Shown in pieces: positions 33,669 through 44,320 of a stretch of 64,000 nt of DNA. The translations under genes were made by a program, and so were the position numbers. Below the pieces are notes generated by a model. The model worked only from the letters and a program-made list of their open reading frames with translations. It was not told the origin of the DNA and searched no databases. Position 1 is the first letter of the stretch. Each line of letters begins with the position of its first letter. Source of the DNA: an uncultured Elusimicrobia bacterium (GTDB lineage Bacteria; Elusimicrobiota; Elusimicrobia; Elusimicrobiales; Elusimicrobiaceae); contig CAMZGO010000001.1 of NCBI GenBank assembly GCA_947306425.1, forward strand, positions 1 to 64,000. Reading direction: 5' to 3'.

Positions 33669-34097
33669 TTATAACCAAGTATTTAATTTGGTTACTTTAT
33701 CTTGTTTGCGAACTTTCGGTTCTCCGACAAGTTCCTGAATATAAATTTCAGCCAAATATACTTTACTGCCAACACCTAAATGACCGCCGATAATGGCACC
33801 GTTCTTATCTGCTAAAACGACATGTGCATGGACATTTGAACGATTATCCATAATACTGATATTACCGGTTAAAGAAAGTATTTCCGTTTCTTTGGAAACG
33901 ACAATTTTTTCATATTTCTTTTTGCTTTGGTCAAAATAGGCCAAGGTAGCATTTTCCAAAGAACCGATACCGCTTAAAATACCACATTTAATTTGATTAT
34001 CGTGGCAAAAATCGGTAAGTTCGGTAAGCAAATCTTTACCTTTATTTATTTTAAAAATATAAGTTCTGCCTGTAAGATATGTTTTATGTTCTGCCAT
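33669..34097 (-). CDS. PPC/DUF296 domain protein
   Basis: 142 aa, a single PPC (DUF296) domain as found in plant AT-hook proteins and stand-alone in bacteria, where it forms trimers of uncertain role. Visible: FKINKGKDLLTELTDFCHDNQIKCGILSGIGSLENATLAYFD, LTGNISI, and the conserved VHAHVVLADKNGAIIGGHLGVGSKVY with the His cluster that may bind metal. No AT-hook is present. It lies 33 nt after the transketolase-like gene, with AAAGGAG before the ATG. Confidence 0.88.
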   Translation of the reverse strand: MAEHKTYLTGRTYIFKINKGKDLLTELTDFCHDNQIKCGILSGIGSLENATLAYFDQSKKKYEKIVVSKETEILSLTGNISIMDNRSNVHAHVVLADKNGAIIGGHLGVGSKVYLAEIYIQELVGEPKVRKQDKVTKLNTWL

Positions 34098-34130
34098 ATT
34101 ATTTATTTCTCCTTTACTTTTATATACAAA

Positions 34131-36458
34131 TTAATACCAATTTTCTAAGTTTTGCAAATATTCTTTTATTTGCTTTAATTGGGCTTCGCCGTCTAAACCT
34201 GCTTCTTTATAGCAGTCCGCGGCCTGCCCGCTTGTTAAATACCTGCCTTGTTTGAAAGGGTGCAAAGATAATTCTTCCCCTTTAACTGATTTTAACCATC
34301 TGCGCATTGTAGGCAAAGTGAAATCAGTTATAGTTATTGCCCTGTATAATTCACTAATGGGCAAAATCTTATTTTGTTCTTCTTGAGAAAGCATATCAAA
34401 AAGTTCCGCGCTTACTACATAGTAAACATTTATCGGCAAATTCTCTTGTTGAATTTTAGGCAAAACTTCTTGAACGAAAATCTCCCCAACTCCGGAACCC
34501 TGTAAAATTACCGTTCCTTTGGCCTGTTGGTGTTTATACAGTGCGTAGACACCGTTTTTGGCTTGCTCTTGGGGAGCACTACCTAAGAGGTTTCTGTCGG
34601 TAATCTTAACATTAGGGCGTGTAACAACAGGGTATAAAACCGCCGGTCTTTTGTTAAGGGCCGCCGTCAAGGATGGCCAAACATCATTACTATCCAGCGG
34701 TGTTAAAGTGATTGCCGAACCCTTAGGAAAATTTTCCATAATTAACTGTAACATTTGCGGGTCAGCATGTGTCGGGCCGTCTGGGCCTGTAGGCAAACCG
34801 GCATGGCCGGTAAATATGATAAAAGTATTTCTTGGTTTACCGGTAACTTCCATATAACCCTGCTGCCCAATAGCATGCAAACGGGCCTGAGTATGCATCA
34901 TAGCAGAAGTAAAGGCCCCGTAAGAAGCTGCTATACCAATTTGTTTACCGTAAGCAGAAAGGCCGCTCATAACAGCACCTAATCCGTCTTCAGTAATCCC
35001 GCCACTTGAAATTAAGCGGGAATTCGGATTATTTTGCTTATTATAAAACCCTTTACTGTCATAGGCAATTTTGCCGGCACCTGTTGAACCGGATAAATCG
35101 GCCGTAGATACAATCATTGTACCTAAAGTATCTTGGCTGATTTTGGCTAATGCCTGCGCCATAGTGGCCCTTAAAGTCGGGTTCTCCCCAGGTTTAAATA
35201 CAAATTCATTTGGAATATTTTCCGGCGTAAAAGAATTATAAACATTATCTGTTTTAAACTCTTTTGCTGTACGGGAAAAACTGTGCAGGCGTTTAGCAGA
35301 ATCTTTTATTTTATCTGCAAAATATATAAAAAGGTCTTTATCGTACGTAATAACTTTACGTATTAAAAGCAAATTATTATAAAAACATTCTTCCGCGCTT
35401 TGACCCTCGCATAAATGAGGAATTTTAACACCGAAAGTTTTTTCAAATTCTTCCAATGCCTTATAAAATTCCGGCGAACATAATTTATGACCTCCGCCAT
35501 GGCTTGCTTTTCCTTCAAGGCCGTAATTCCATCCCTTAATTGTTCTGTAAATAATTGCGGTAGGCAAACCGTTATTTAATGTTTCAGCAAACTTTTGTGC
35601 GGCATAAATATGTGTTTCATTAAAGCCTTCCTTAACAAGAATCACATTAAATCCGTTTAAATAAAAAAGTTCTGCCGGTTCCCAATTAACATAATCACCG
35701 GGGGTACCGTTTTCAGCGGTAACTTTATCGCTGTCTATAGAAGCCTGATTCCAATCAAGATGCACAATCAAATTATCAAGCCCGGCGCGGGAGGCTATGG
35801 ACATAGCCTCAACACATCTGCCGGCAGTTAAACCGCCTTCGCCTTCTAAAACGTGAACTTTCGGCGTATTTTGAGGGTAAGTTAATGCTGCCCCCAAGGC
35901 CAACCCTACACTTGCTCCAAAACCTATACCGGAAGCACCTGTCGCCAATTTAACAAAAGGAGTTAAAGGTTCAGGATGTCCGTCTAAAGATTTGGAATTA
36001 AATTCTTTAAAAAGTTTACTGTTATTTGCCGGTGATTTCCTAAAACCAAGCAGGTCCTCTAAACGAATTTGCCTGTCCTCGCTTGCAAGCATTTCAGGTG
36101 CATAATTCTTTACAATTTCATTTCTCAGAGCCCACAAGGCATATAAACCAAGTGCTTTATGGCCTGCCGCATAAGAAATAATATCAGCACTTTCTTCATC
36201 GGGATTTTTAAAATCATAAGACATCTGGTTAAATAACAAATTTTGTACTATCCGGCCTGAAGATATACTGCCTCCCGGATGCCCCGTTTGCGCAAAGTTA
36301 TATAATATTGCACACAAAGCACGGTACACCGTATCAAGTTTATTTAAGGAATAGATTTCCGTTTGAGACAGCTGAAAGGACTGCTCCTGCAATAAATCTT
36401 CTGCCTTACAATAAACGCCCTGTTTTTTAAGGGTTAAGGAATTTTGCCCATGTAGCAT
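34131..36458 (-). CDS. Transketolase-like thiamine diphosphate enzyme
   Basis: 775 aa, about 100 longer than ordinary transketolases. The N-terminal TPP domain shows GHPGGSISSGRI, YAAGHKALGLYA and the Mg/TPP motif GEGGLTAGRCVEAMS...DNLIVHLDWNQASID. The Pyr domain follows from about 440 (TLRATMAQALAKI, TADLSGSTG). Unusual lengths between motifs may mean a distinct substrate, yet sugar ketol transfer in the pentose phosphate pathway remains most likely. The start overlaps the end of the peptidase operon neighbour closely (GAGGAT upstream), so the two are co-expressed. Confidence 0.85.
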   Translation of the reverse strand: MLHGQNSLTLKKQGVYCKAEDLLQEQSFQLSQTEIYSLNKLDTVYRALCAILYNFAQTGHPGGSISSGRIVQNLLFNQMSYDFKNPDEESADIISYAAGHKALGLYALWALRNEIVKNYAPEMLASEDRQIRLEDLLGFRKSPANNSKLFKEFNSKSLDGHPEPLTPFVKLATGASGIGFGASVGLALGAALTYPQNTPKVHVLEGEGGLTAGRCVEAMSIASRAGLDNLIVHLDWNQASIDSDKVTAENGTPGDYVNWEPAELFYLNGFNVILVKEGFNETHIYAAQKFAETLNNGLPTAIIYRTIKGWNYGLEGKASHGGGHKLCSPEFYKALEEFEKTFGVKIPHLCEGQSAEECFYNNLLLIRKVITYDKDLFIYFADKIKDSAKRLHSFSRTAKEFKTDNVYNSFTPENIPNEFVFKPGENPTLRATMAQALAKISQDTLGTMIVSTADLSGSTGAGKIAYDSKGFYNKQNNPNSRLISSGGITEDGLGAVMSGLSAYGKQIGIAASYGAFTSAMMHTQARLHAIGQQGYMEVTGKPRNTFIIFTGHAGLPTGPDGPTHADPQMLQLIMENFPKGSAITLTPLDSNDVWPSLTAALNKRPAVLYPVVTRPNVKITDRNLLGSAPQEQAKNGVYALYKHQQAKGTVILQGSGVGEIFVQEVLPKIQQENLPINVYYVVSAELFDMLSQEEQNKILPISELYRAITITDFTLPTMRRWLKSVKGEELSLHPFKQGRYLTSGQAADCYKEAGLDGEAQLKQIKEYLQNLENWY

Positions 36459-37493
36459 TTAAAAATCCTCTAAATTACTTTTAGCAAGTTCAAGCATGAG
36501 ATGCCATGCCGCTTCAATATCGTCTTTGCAGGCAACTTCTACATTTGAGTGTATGTAGCGGACAGGGATACTTATCGGGCAAGCAGCAGCAGGACCGCCG
36601 CACCTTTGTATTGCTTTTGCATCATTAGAACCGCGGGAAGCCACCCGTAATTGATAAGGAATATTATGGTCTGTGCCAAGTTTCCTTAAAAGTTTTGTAA
36701 GTTTATAATCAGACAAAGTTCCTTTATCTGCCAAAGTAATACCGACACCTTTGCCCACGCACAAAACATAATCTTGAGGGGCAATACCAGGGGTATCAAG
36801 CGCGCCTGTAGTATCAATAGTTAAAGCAATGTCAGGATTAATGTGGAAAACGGAAGCCTCTGCCCCTACTAAACCAAATTCTTCCTGAACTGTAAAAACG
36901 GCATAAATATTTGTACTATGTTCCTTCGGAAGGTTTTGGAGCAGTTTAATCAAGCCGTAAACACCGGCACGGTCATCAATTGCCTTAGCGGAAATAAAAT
37001 TATCCCCAATTTCAACAGGAGTACGTTCCAAGACTGCTGGGTCACCGATAGTAATAATTTCAGAGGCCTTTTTGTAATTTAGACCAAGGTCAATAAAAAG
37101 AGAATTTTCAGTTATAGCTGCTTTATCGGCAGCGGTTAAATAATGTGCAGGTTTTGCCCCTATGACACCGGTAATAATACCATGTTTTTCCGTCATAATG
37201 GTAACGCGCTGGGCAAGTAAAGTGCGCGGATCTATCCCCCCTGTTAACGCAAAACGCAAAAAGCCGTTGGGTTCTATATAACGTATGCGCATAGACACTT
37301 CATCTAAATGCGCAGTAAGCATTAATTTTGTTTTACCGGTACCTTTCTTAAAGGTAACTAAATTGCCAAGTTTATCAACTTTTACTTCATCTACGTATGG
37401 TTTAACTAAATTTAAAACCATTTCACGCAAAACTTCTTCCCTGCCGGAAGGTGCCGGTGTGGAAGATAATTTTGAAAGCAATTCAAAATCCAT
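36459..37493 (-). CDS. M42 family metallo-aminopeptidase
   Basis: Cytoplasmic di-metal aminopeptidase of the glutamyl/FrvX/YsdC group, 344 aa. Metal and catalytic residues appear in TAHLDEVSMRI, AIDDRAGVYGLIKLL, FTVQEEFGLVGAEA, TIDTTGALD and RYIHSNVE. AAAGGAG is 8-9 nt before the ATG. It is the first gene of an operon with the transketolase-like and DUF296 genes. With the peptide transporter at 10.4 kb it fits peptide use as a nutrient, which is inference. Confidence 0.93.
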   Translation of the reverse strand: MDFELLSKLSSTPAPSGREEVLREMVLNLVKPYVDEVKVDKLGNLVTFKKGTGKTKLMLTAHLDEVSMRIRYIEPNGFLRFALTGGIDPRTLLAQRVTIMTEKHGIITGVIGAKPAHYLTAADKAAITENSLFIDLGLNYKKASEIITIGDPAVLERTPVEIGDNFISAKAIDDRAGVYGLIKLLQNLPKEHSTNIYAVFTVQEEFGLVGAEASVFHINPDIALTIDTTGALDTPGIAPQDYVLCVGKGVGITLADKGTLSDYKLTKLLRKLGTDHNIPYQLRVASRGSNDAKAIQRCGGPAAACPISIPVRYIHSNVEVACKDDIEAAWHLMLELAKSNLEDF

Positions 37494-37627
37494 ATAATAT
37501 CTCCTTTAATACAAAAATAGCCACGCGCGCGCGGGAACAACGCTATTGTACCATATTTTTAGCACCAATGTGCCATCTTAACTTTTTGTCAATAATTTGT
37601 TATCATATTTGTATAAACGGAGGGATT

Positions 37628-38119
37628 ATGAAGAAGTCTAAAAATGGTTTTACATTAACGGAAATGTTGGTTGTGGTTTTAATTATGGGTATTTTGGCTG
37701 GTGTTGCTTTGCCACAATATATAGCTTCAAGACAAAAGACCCAAATAGTAATGAATATGCCTCTGTTAAGAGCATTGCAAGACGATATTGTAAATTTCCA
37801 TAATTTAAACGGAAGTTTGCCTACAAGATTATTTCAGTTATCTTTGAACAGAAACGAATTTAAAGTAATAAATGACAATTCAGCAACCCACATAGCAACT
37901 AATTGTACAATAACATTTAAAAAAGAGGCAAATTCTGCCTCAGTAATAGAAGATTGCGGGAAAGGCTGGCAAATGGTATATTCGGTTGAAAAGGCTGCTC
38001 TAGGTTATCGTCCAAGTGCCAGAACTTTTAAAATTGACGGGGACTACGATAAATTAAGCAAAGTAGCCACGAGTTTAGGTTGGACAAAAAAATCAAGTAA
38101 CGAATTTAATGTAAAATAA
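37628..38119 (+). CDS. Type IV pilin-like protein, divergent
   Basis: Prepilin-like protein, 163 aa. Leader MKKSKNG, then FTLTEM with Glu5; the helix LVVVLIMGILAGVALPQY is slightly different from the other copies. The C-terminal domain has only two Cys (NCTI...EDCG), not the CYA/RALC loop. CGGAGGG precedes the ATG. The upstream DNA has TTGTCA/TATCAT-like boxes but neither the T-tract promoter nor the structured RNA, making it the odd member of the set. Confidence 0.88.
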   Translation: MKKSKNGFTLTEMLVVVLIMGILAGVALPQYIASRQKTQIVMNMPLLRALQDDIVNFHNLNGSLPTRLFQLSLNRNEFKVINDNSATHIATNCTITFKKEANSASVIEDCGKGWQMVYSVEKAALGYRPSARTFKIDGDYDKLSKVATSLGWTKKSSNEFNVK

Positions 38120-38140
38120 ACAATCCTCGTCAAAATTTGA

Positions 38141-38146
38141 TAAAAT
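38141..38146 (+). promoter_or_regulatory. -10 box of the nusB-ligA operon, leaderless layout
   Basis: TAAAAT followed by 6 nt and the nusB ATG at 38153. Confidence 0.5.
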
Positions 38147-38152
38147 TATCTT

Positions 38153-40547
<2,395 letters not shown>

Positions 40548-40565
40548 AATTATATTTATATACGA

Positions 40566-40595
40566 AAAAGGCCTGTTTTAAAACAGGCCTTTTTC
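40566..40595. terminator. Bidirectional terminator after ligA
   Basis: AAAAAGGCCTGTTTT and its reverse complement form a 15-bp palindrome between the convergent ligA and surface-repeat genes. Confidence 0.93.
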
Positions 40596-40612
40596 AGTTG
40601 TAATTCAGTAAA

Positions 40613-41167
40613 TTAAAATTTCCCGTTTACAAAAACCATTATCGGCAACCAACCATTATTTTCAATAATGTTGACTAAACCGATTTGCAAACCTTTATTA
40701 ATGCGGTTTACATAGTTTACAAGGCCAAGCTGCACACCAGACAAACGTTCCGCGGAGTTAAACAAAGGGGCCACTTGCACGCCTTTCATATTTTCTGCAA
40801 TATTTACAAGACCGAATTGTACACCGGCAAAAACCTTCTTGTTATTATTTACAAGACCGAAAGAAACACCTGCAGCATTATTAGTGACACTATATAAACC
40901 GAACTGAACACCGGTTAGTTTATTTGTTCTTGTATAAAACTTAGCAAAAGAAACACCGGTAAGATTGTCAACTCTGGAAGAAAATAGAACCAAAGAAATA
41001 CCTTCTACTTTAGGCGTATTTGCATCAAGAAGACCTAAAACGATATTGGTATCATTTGTTTTGGGCCAAGCAATACTATCATACAAAGATAACTTGATTG
41101 GGGATTCAGCTGCAGCCGTAAGCCCTAAACTAGCAACTAAAACGGCAAACATAAGTAACTTTTTCAT
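40613..41167 (-). CDS. Exported protein with GVQFGLVN-type repeats
   Basis: 184 aa with a signal peptide (cleavage near TAAA-ES, residue 20). The rest is a series of about seven short repeats with the pattern [hydrophobic]-x-GVxFGLVN, period near 18 residues. This is the type seen in LA_2272-like surface repeat proteins; a beta-helix or beta-barrel surface is likely. It ends in Phe, as outer-membrane proteins do. AAAGGAG lies upstream of the ATG. Function unknown. Confidence 0.8.
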   Translation of the reverse strand: MKKLLMFAVLVASLGLTAAAESPIKLSLYDSIAWPKTNDTNIVLGLLDANTPKVEGISLVLFSSRVDNLTGVSFAKFYTRTNKLTGVQFGLYSVTNNAAGVSFGLVNNNKKVFAGVQFGLVNIAENMKGVQVAPLFNSAERLSGVQLGLVNYVNRINKGLQIGLVNIIENNGWLPIMVFVNGKF

Positions 41168-41280
41168 TTACATTCTCCTTTTAAACAACCTCTGATTATA
41201 TAGTACAATTTTTGGAGAAAAAATTGAAATTTTGTTATTATTATTCAAAATTTCTTAATCTTTTTTACTCCTTATCTTAT

Positions 41281-41310
41281 TTGACACCCATATTCTGAAA
41301 ATGATATAAT
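41281..41310 (+). promoter_or_regulatory. Consensus promoter of the initiator tRNA
   Basis: Perfect TTGACA and TATAAT with an 18-nt spacer. Predicted +1 is 41317, at the first or second base of the tRNA, so there is practically no 5' leader. Confidence 0.85.
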
Positions 41311-41315
41311 AATTT

Positions 41316-41389
41316 TGCGGGGTAGAGAAGCCTGGTATCTCGCAAGGCCCATAACCTTGAGATCACTGGTTCAAATCCAGTCCCCGCAA
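41316..41389 (+). tRNA. Initiator tRNA-fMet(CAT), unusual
   Basis: 74 nt: acceptor TGCGGGG/CCCCGCA with A73, D-arm GAGA-AGCCTGGTA-TCTC, anticodon stem CAAGG/CCTTG, loop CCCATAA, T-arm ACTGG-TTCAAAT-CCAGT. The A11-T24 pair and the D-loop mark it as an initiator. Departures from the bacterial consensus: T1-A72 can pair, whereas initiators normally have a 1-72 mismatch; the anticodon stem has AGG/CCT instead of GGG/CCC; position 33 is C instead of T. A degenerate copy is conceivable, but the consensus promoter argues that it is expressed. Confidence 0.85.
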
Positions 41390-41846
41390 TAAAGTCCATT
41401 CGTAAGAGTGGGCTTTAATTTTTTATACGGGGAAATAAGCCAACTGCTTGGCTTATGTCTGGATTTGAAGGCGGAGCGATGTTTTTGTTTGAGGTGCATA
41501 GCGCCGAAAGGCAAAAACCGCGAGCCAGGGTTGTAGCATTTTCCGTCAGGAAAATGACGGAAACCTAATCCAGTCCCCGCAATAAAGTCCATTCGTAAGA
41601 GTGGGCTTTAATTTTTTGTACGGGGAAATAAGCCAACTGCTTGGCTTATGTCTGGATTTGAAGGCGGAGCGATGTTTTTGTTTGAGGTGCATAGCGCCGA
41701 AAGGCAAAAACCGCGAGCCAGGGTTGTAGCATTTTCCGTCAGGAAAATGACGGAAACCTAATCCAGTCCCCGCAATAAAGTCCATTCGTAAGAGTGGGCT
41801 TTAATTTTTTGTACGGGGAAATAAGCCAACTGCTTGGCTTATTTCT
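41390..41846. repeat. 193-bp tandem repeats at the 3' end of tRNA-fMet
   Basis: Two complete units plus a partial third. Direct copies of the tRNA 3' end (AATCCAGTCCCCGCAA) are at 41567-41582 and 41760-41775, besides the real one at 41374-41389; the match begins in the T-loop. Inverted T-arm copies CTGGATTTGAA are at 41459-41469 and 41652-41662. The AAGCCAA-gcag-TTGGCTT hairpin and AGTCCATTCGTAAGAGTGGGCTT terminator-like hairpin recur in each unit. Read from the other strand, the core matches the elements at 4.8 and 52.3 kb. Confidence 0.9.
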
Positions 41847-41856
41847 AAAGTTAGTT

Positions 41857-43128
41857 TTATTGTCGTTCCATACACAAATATATTACGGTTTCTGGGAAAG
41901 TCTTTTCAAGCAGGGGTTTTAAAAAATTGTATACTTCTTGCCGTTCAAAATCAGAGTACCGCATTTTACCGTCAAAAGAAAGATAAAAATCTTCATCTAA
42001 AATAATATTATTAGGGAAACGGCACTCAATAAACTTTTTAAGTTCACGATTAAAGCGTAAAGTTCCGATACTTATCCAAACAATACTCCCCCGGGGTATC
42101 TTCGCTGCAATTTCAATAACCAAATTTTTATAATTATCTTTCCAATTTTTATGTATGATTACCGGGTCAAAATGGAAAGCGACTTTATAACCGTGTTTAG
42201 CTATTTTAGCAGCTGCATTCAAGCGCTCTGCCAAACTCGGAGTTAGCGGCTCTGCCGCGGAAATTATATTTTGGGGATTTACACTCCAACCTACAACTAT
42301 ATTTCCCTGTGCAGGTGTTTTAAGTAAATTATCAATATTCACCGATTTTGTTTTAAATTCAAACAATTCAGGCCTGCCTTTAAAAAATTTAATTATATCC
42401 GCAGAATAATTAGTTATATCATCAAAAAGAAGAGAATCAGTAAACTCTCCGCTTCCAAGCCGGACATAATCAAAATGTCCGCGCCTAAAAGATGCAGCCG
42501 GAACTTTAGCCAAAAAATCTTGAATATTTGACGGCAAAGCAATAGCAGGAAAGTTTTGATACTGTTGCAAAAAACAATAATTACACTCATATAAACAACC
42601 AAAACCCAAATTTATTAAGTTATATCCGCAACAATTGGCATTTTTAGTACAAGGACAGGGTTTTAAAAAATCAAATTTTTCCGTATAAATAATGAGATTC
42701 TTTTTTCTCTCGCTATAACTTTCTTTTAACACGGGAAATTTACCTGTAAAGACAGTAATTTTTTTGTCCGGAAATTTTGTTTTAACTCTTTGTGCAAGAG
42801 GGGAATTTAAAGATAAGTCCTCAATAAAAATATTTTCCGGATTAAAAGAAATCCCGTCTAATATTGCTTGTTTTGTAAAATTCAAGTCAAGTTTAGGTAA
42901 ATAAATATTTGCCAAATTATCCGGCTTTTTATAACGAAGATTCAATAAATATTTTTTTGTTTGTTCAAAATTTTTTGCTTTATCTTTAGATAAAATATCT
43001 TGTACAGTCTGCTTAGTTTTTTTGTTTATTTCAAATAATAACCGCACAAGTTCACGGCTTTTATTAAGCCCAAGCTGCGGAAAAATATTTTTAATATAAC
43101 TTTCAATTTCAGTTACTGCTTGCTGCAT
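41857..43128 (-). CDS. Spore-photoproduct-lyase-like radical SAM protein
   Basis: 423 aa, related to SplB. The radical SAM cluster motif is CLYECNYC in GFGCLYECNYCFLQQYQNFPA; CPCTKNANCCGYN just before it may bind a further metal. RLGSGEFTDSL, FKTKSVNIDNLL, VVGWSVNP and HFDPVI match the SPL family. ATG 43128 has AAGGGA 7 nt upstream; the longer frame (43161) extends further into the aldo/keto reductase gene. No spore genes are present, so it may repair DNA photoproducts or do an unrelated radical reaction. Confidence 0.88.
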   Translation of the reverse strand: MQQAVTEIESYIKNIFPQLGLNKSRELVRLLFEINKKTKQTVQDILSKDKAKNFEQTKKYLLNLRYKKPDNLANIYLPKLDLNFTKQAILDGISFNPENIFIEDLSLNSPLAQRVKTKFPDKKITVFTGKFPVLKESYSERKKNLIIYTEKFDFLKPCPCTKNANCCGYNLINLGFGCLYECNYCFLQQYQNFPAIALPSNIQDFLAKVPAASFRRGHFDYVRLGSGEFTDSLLFDDITNYSADIIKFFKGRPELFEFKTKSVNIDNLLKTPAQGNIVVGWSVNPQNIISAAEPLTPSLAERLNAAAKIAKHGYKVAFHFDPVIIHKNWKDNYKNLVIEIAAKIPRGSIVWISIGTLRFNRELKKFIECRFPNNIILDEDFYLSFDGKMRYSDFERQEVYNFLKPLLEKTFPETVIYLCMERQ

Positions 43129-44018
43129 AAAAATTCCCTTTGACGTTCCGTAATTTTCCAAGTTAAAGCACCCGCATTTTCTATTAATTGTTTAGTATTT
43201 TTAGCACCAAAAATTGCACAAGAAACTTCTTCAAAACTCAAAACAAAATTTATTGCTGCTTGCGCCGGTGAAGCAGGGCAAATTTCTTTAAGCAAAGCAA
43301 TATTTTTTTGTGCTTTTAAAAAATTTTCCCCTTTATACGAATGGTAGAAAAAACTTCTGACATCCGTTTTTGCTAAATTGGGCGCTTGTCTGTATTTACC
43401 GCTCAAAATACCGCCGTTTAAGACACCGTAAGCCATAAAAGCAAAATCAAATTTTTTAATAAGCGGAAATAAATTTTTATTACTTTGGTTTAGAAAAGAA
43501 AACTCATTTTGTAAACAATCAATTTGCGTTATTTTAGCGGCCTGTCTTATAAGATCTTCGCTAAAATTAGATAAGCCGACAAAACGAATTTTGCCCTCTT
43601 GCCTAAATTTTTCCATCTGAAATAAGGTTTCTTCAAGCGGAGTTTTTTTATCGGGCCAATGCAGAAAATAAATATCCAGATAATCAGTATTTAAACGTCT
43701 TAAACTATCCTCAATTTGTTTTTGTAAGGACTTTGCACTTAAATCAAATTTTACTGCCCTTGGATTTGGAATAAGCCCGCATTTTGAAGTCAAAATAAAT
43801 TTACTGCGCGGTGTATTTTTAAAAAATTTTCCGAGTAAAGTTTCCCCTCTGCCAAGACCATAAATTGCAGCGGTATCAATACAGGTAATATTATTTTCAA
43901 GCAAGGAAGAAAGTACTTTTTTGGCTTCGTTTTCTTCAAAAATACCCCACTCCCGCGCACCGCTTATAGGCCAAGTACCAAGGGCAATTTTAGGTAAAAT
44001 TTGTTTAAGTTCGTTCAC
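43113..44018 (-). CDS. Aldo/keto reductase
   Basis: NAD(P)H-dependent oxidoreductase, 301 aa, (beta/alpha)8 barrel. The catalytic tetrad is visible: Asp in CIDTAAIYG, Tyr in the same motif, Lys in TSKCGL, and His in FLHWPD. The cofactor-loop region FVLSFEEVSCAIFGAKNTKQLIENA is present. It starts directly after ybaB (1-nt overlap region) and overlaps the radical SAM gene by 16 nt. Substrate unknown. Confidence 0.92.
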   Translation of the reverse strand: MNELKQILPKIALGTWPISGAREWGIFEENEAKKVLSSLLENNITCIDTAAIYGLGRGETLLGKFFKNTPRSKFILTSKCGLIPNPRAVKFDLSAKSLQKQIEDSLRRLNTDYLDIYFLHWPDKKTPLEETLFQMEKFRQEGKIRFVGLSNFSEDLIRQAAKITQIDCLQNEFSFLNQSNKNLFPLIKKFDFAFMAYGVLNGGILSGKYRQAPNLAKTDVRSFFYHSYKGENFLKAQKNIALLKEICPASPAQAAINFVLSFEEVSCAIFGAKNTKQLIENAGALTWKITERQREFLCSKQ

Positions 44019-44318
44019 TTATTTCGTAAGTCCTGCAAGACCGCTCAGAGCACCAAGACCACCCATTGCTTGTACTGCCGAGGCTTGTGAAGAAGCCGTC
44101 GCTTTATTGATAAGTTCTTTTAAATCCTTTTCAATTTCTTCATTAGAAAAACCGGCAAGATCTTTCAAGATCTTTACTTCATTAACTTTTTGAGAACCGG
44201 AAATAGTAAGTTCAAAAAGACCTTTAGGCGAAGTTTCTTTAATTACCATTGCATCTAAACGTTTTTTTGTTTCATTCATTGTTTTCCTAAGTTCAAGAAT
44301 TTTTTTAAGGTCAAACAT
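44019..44318 (-). CDS. YbaB/EbfC family nucleoid-associated protein
   Basis: 99 aa, YbaB/EbfC type DNA-binding protein. Matching pattern: LRKTMNETKKRLDAM at the N-terminus, then GLFELTISGSQKVNEVKI and a helix containing EEIEKDLKELINKA, followed by a Gly/Ala-rich tail. Usually it lies near dnaX and recR; here it follows the addAB recombination genes directly (2 nt after addA), a comparable DNA-repair context. Confidence 0.9.
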   Translation of the reverse strand: MFDLKKILELRKTMNETKKRLDAMVIKETSPKGLFELTISGSQKVNEVKILKDLAGFSNEEIEKDLKELINKATASSQASAVQAMGGLGALSGLAGLTK

Positions 44319-44320
44319 AA

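Noticed and set aside
41371-41785. Two overlapping identical ORFs on the minus strand
   Set aside because: They are translations of the 193-bp repeat, antisense to tRNA-fMet, without ribosome sites.
41857-43128. Evidence that the organism forms spores
   Set aside because: The SPL-like radical SAM protein is the only hint; such homologs occur in non-sporulating bacteria, and the cell envelope genes indicate a Gram-negative.
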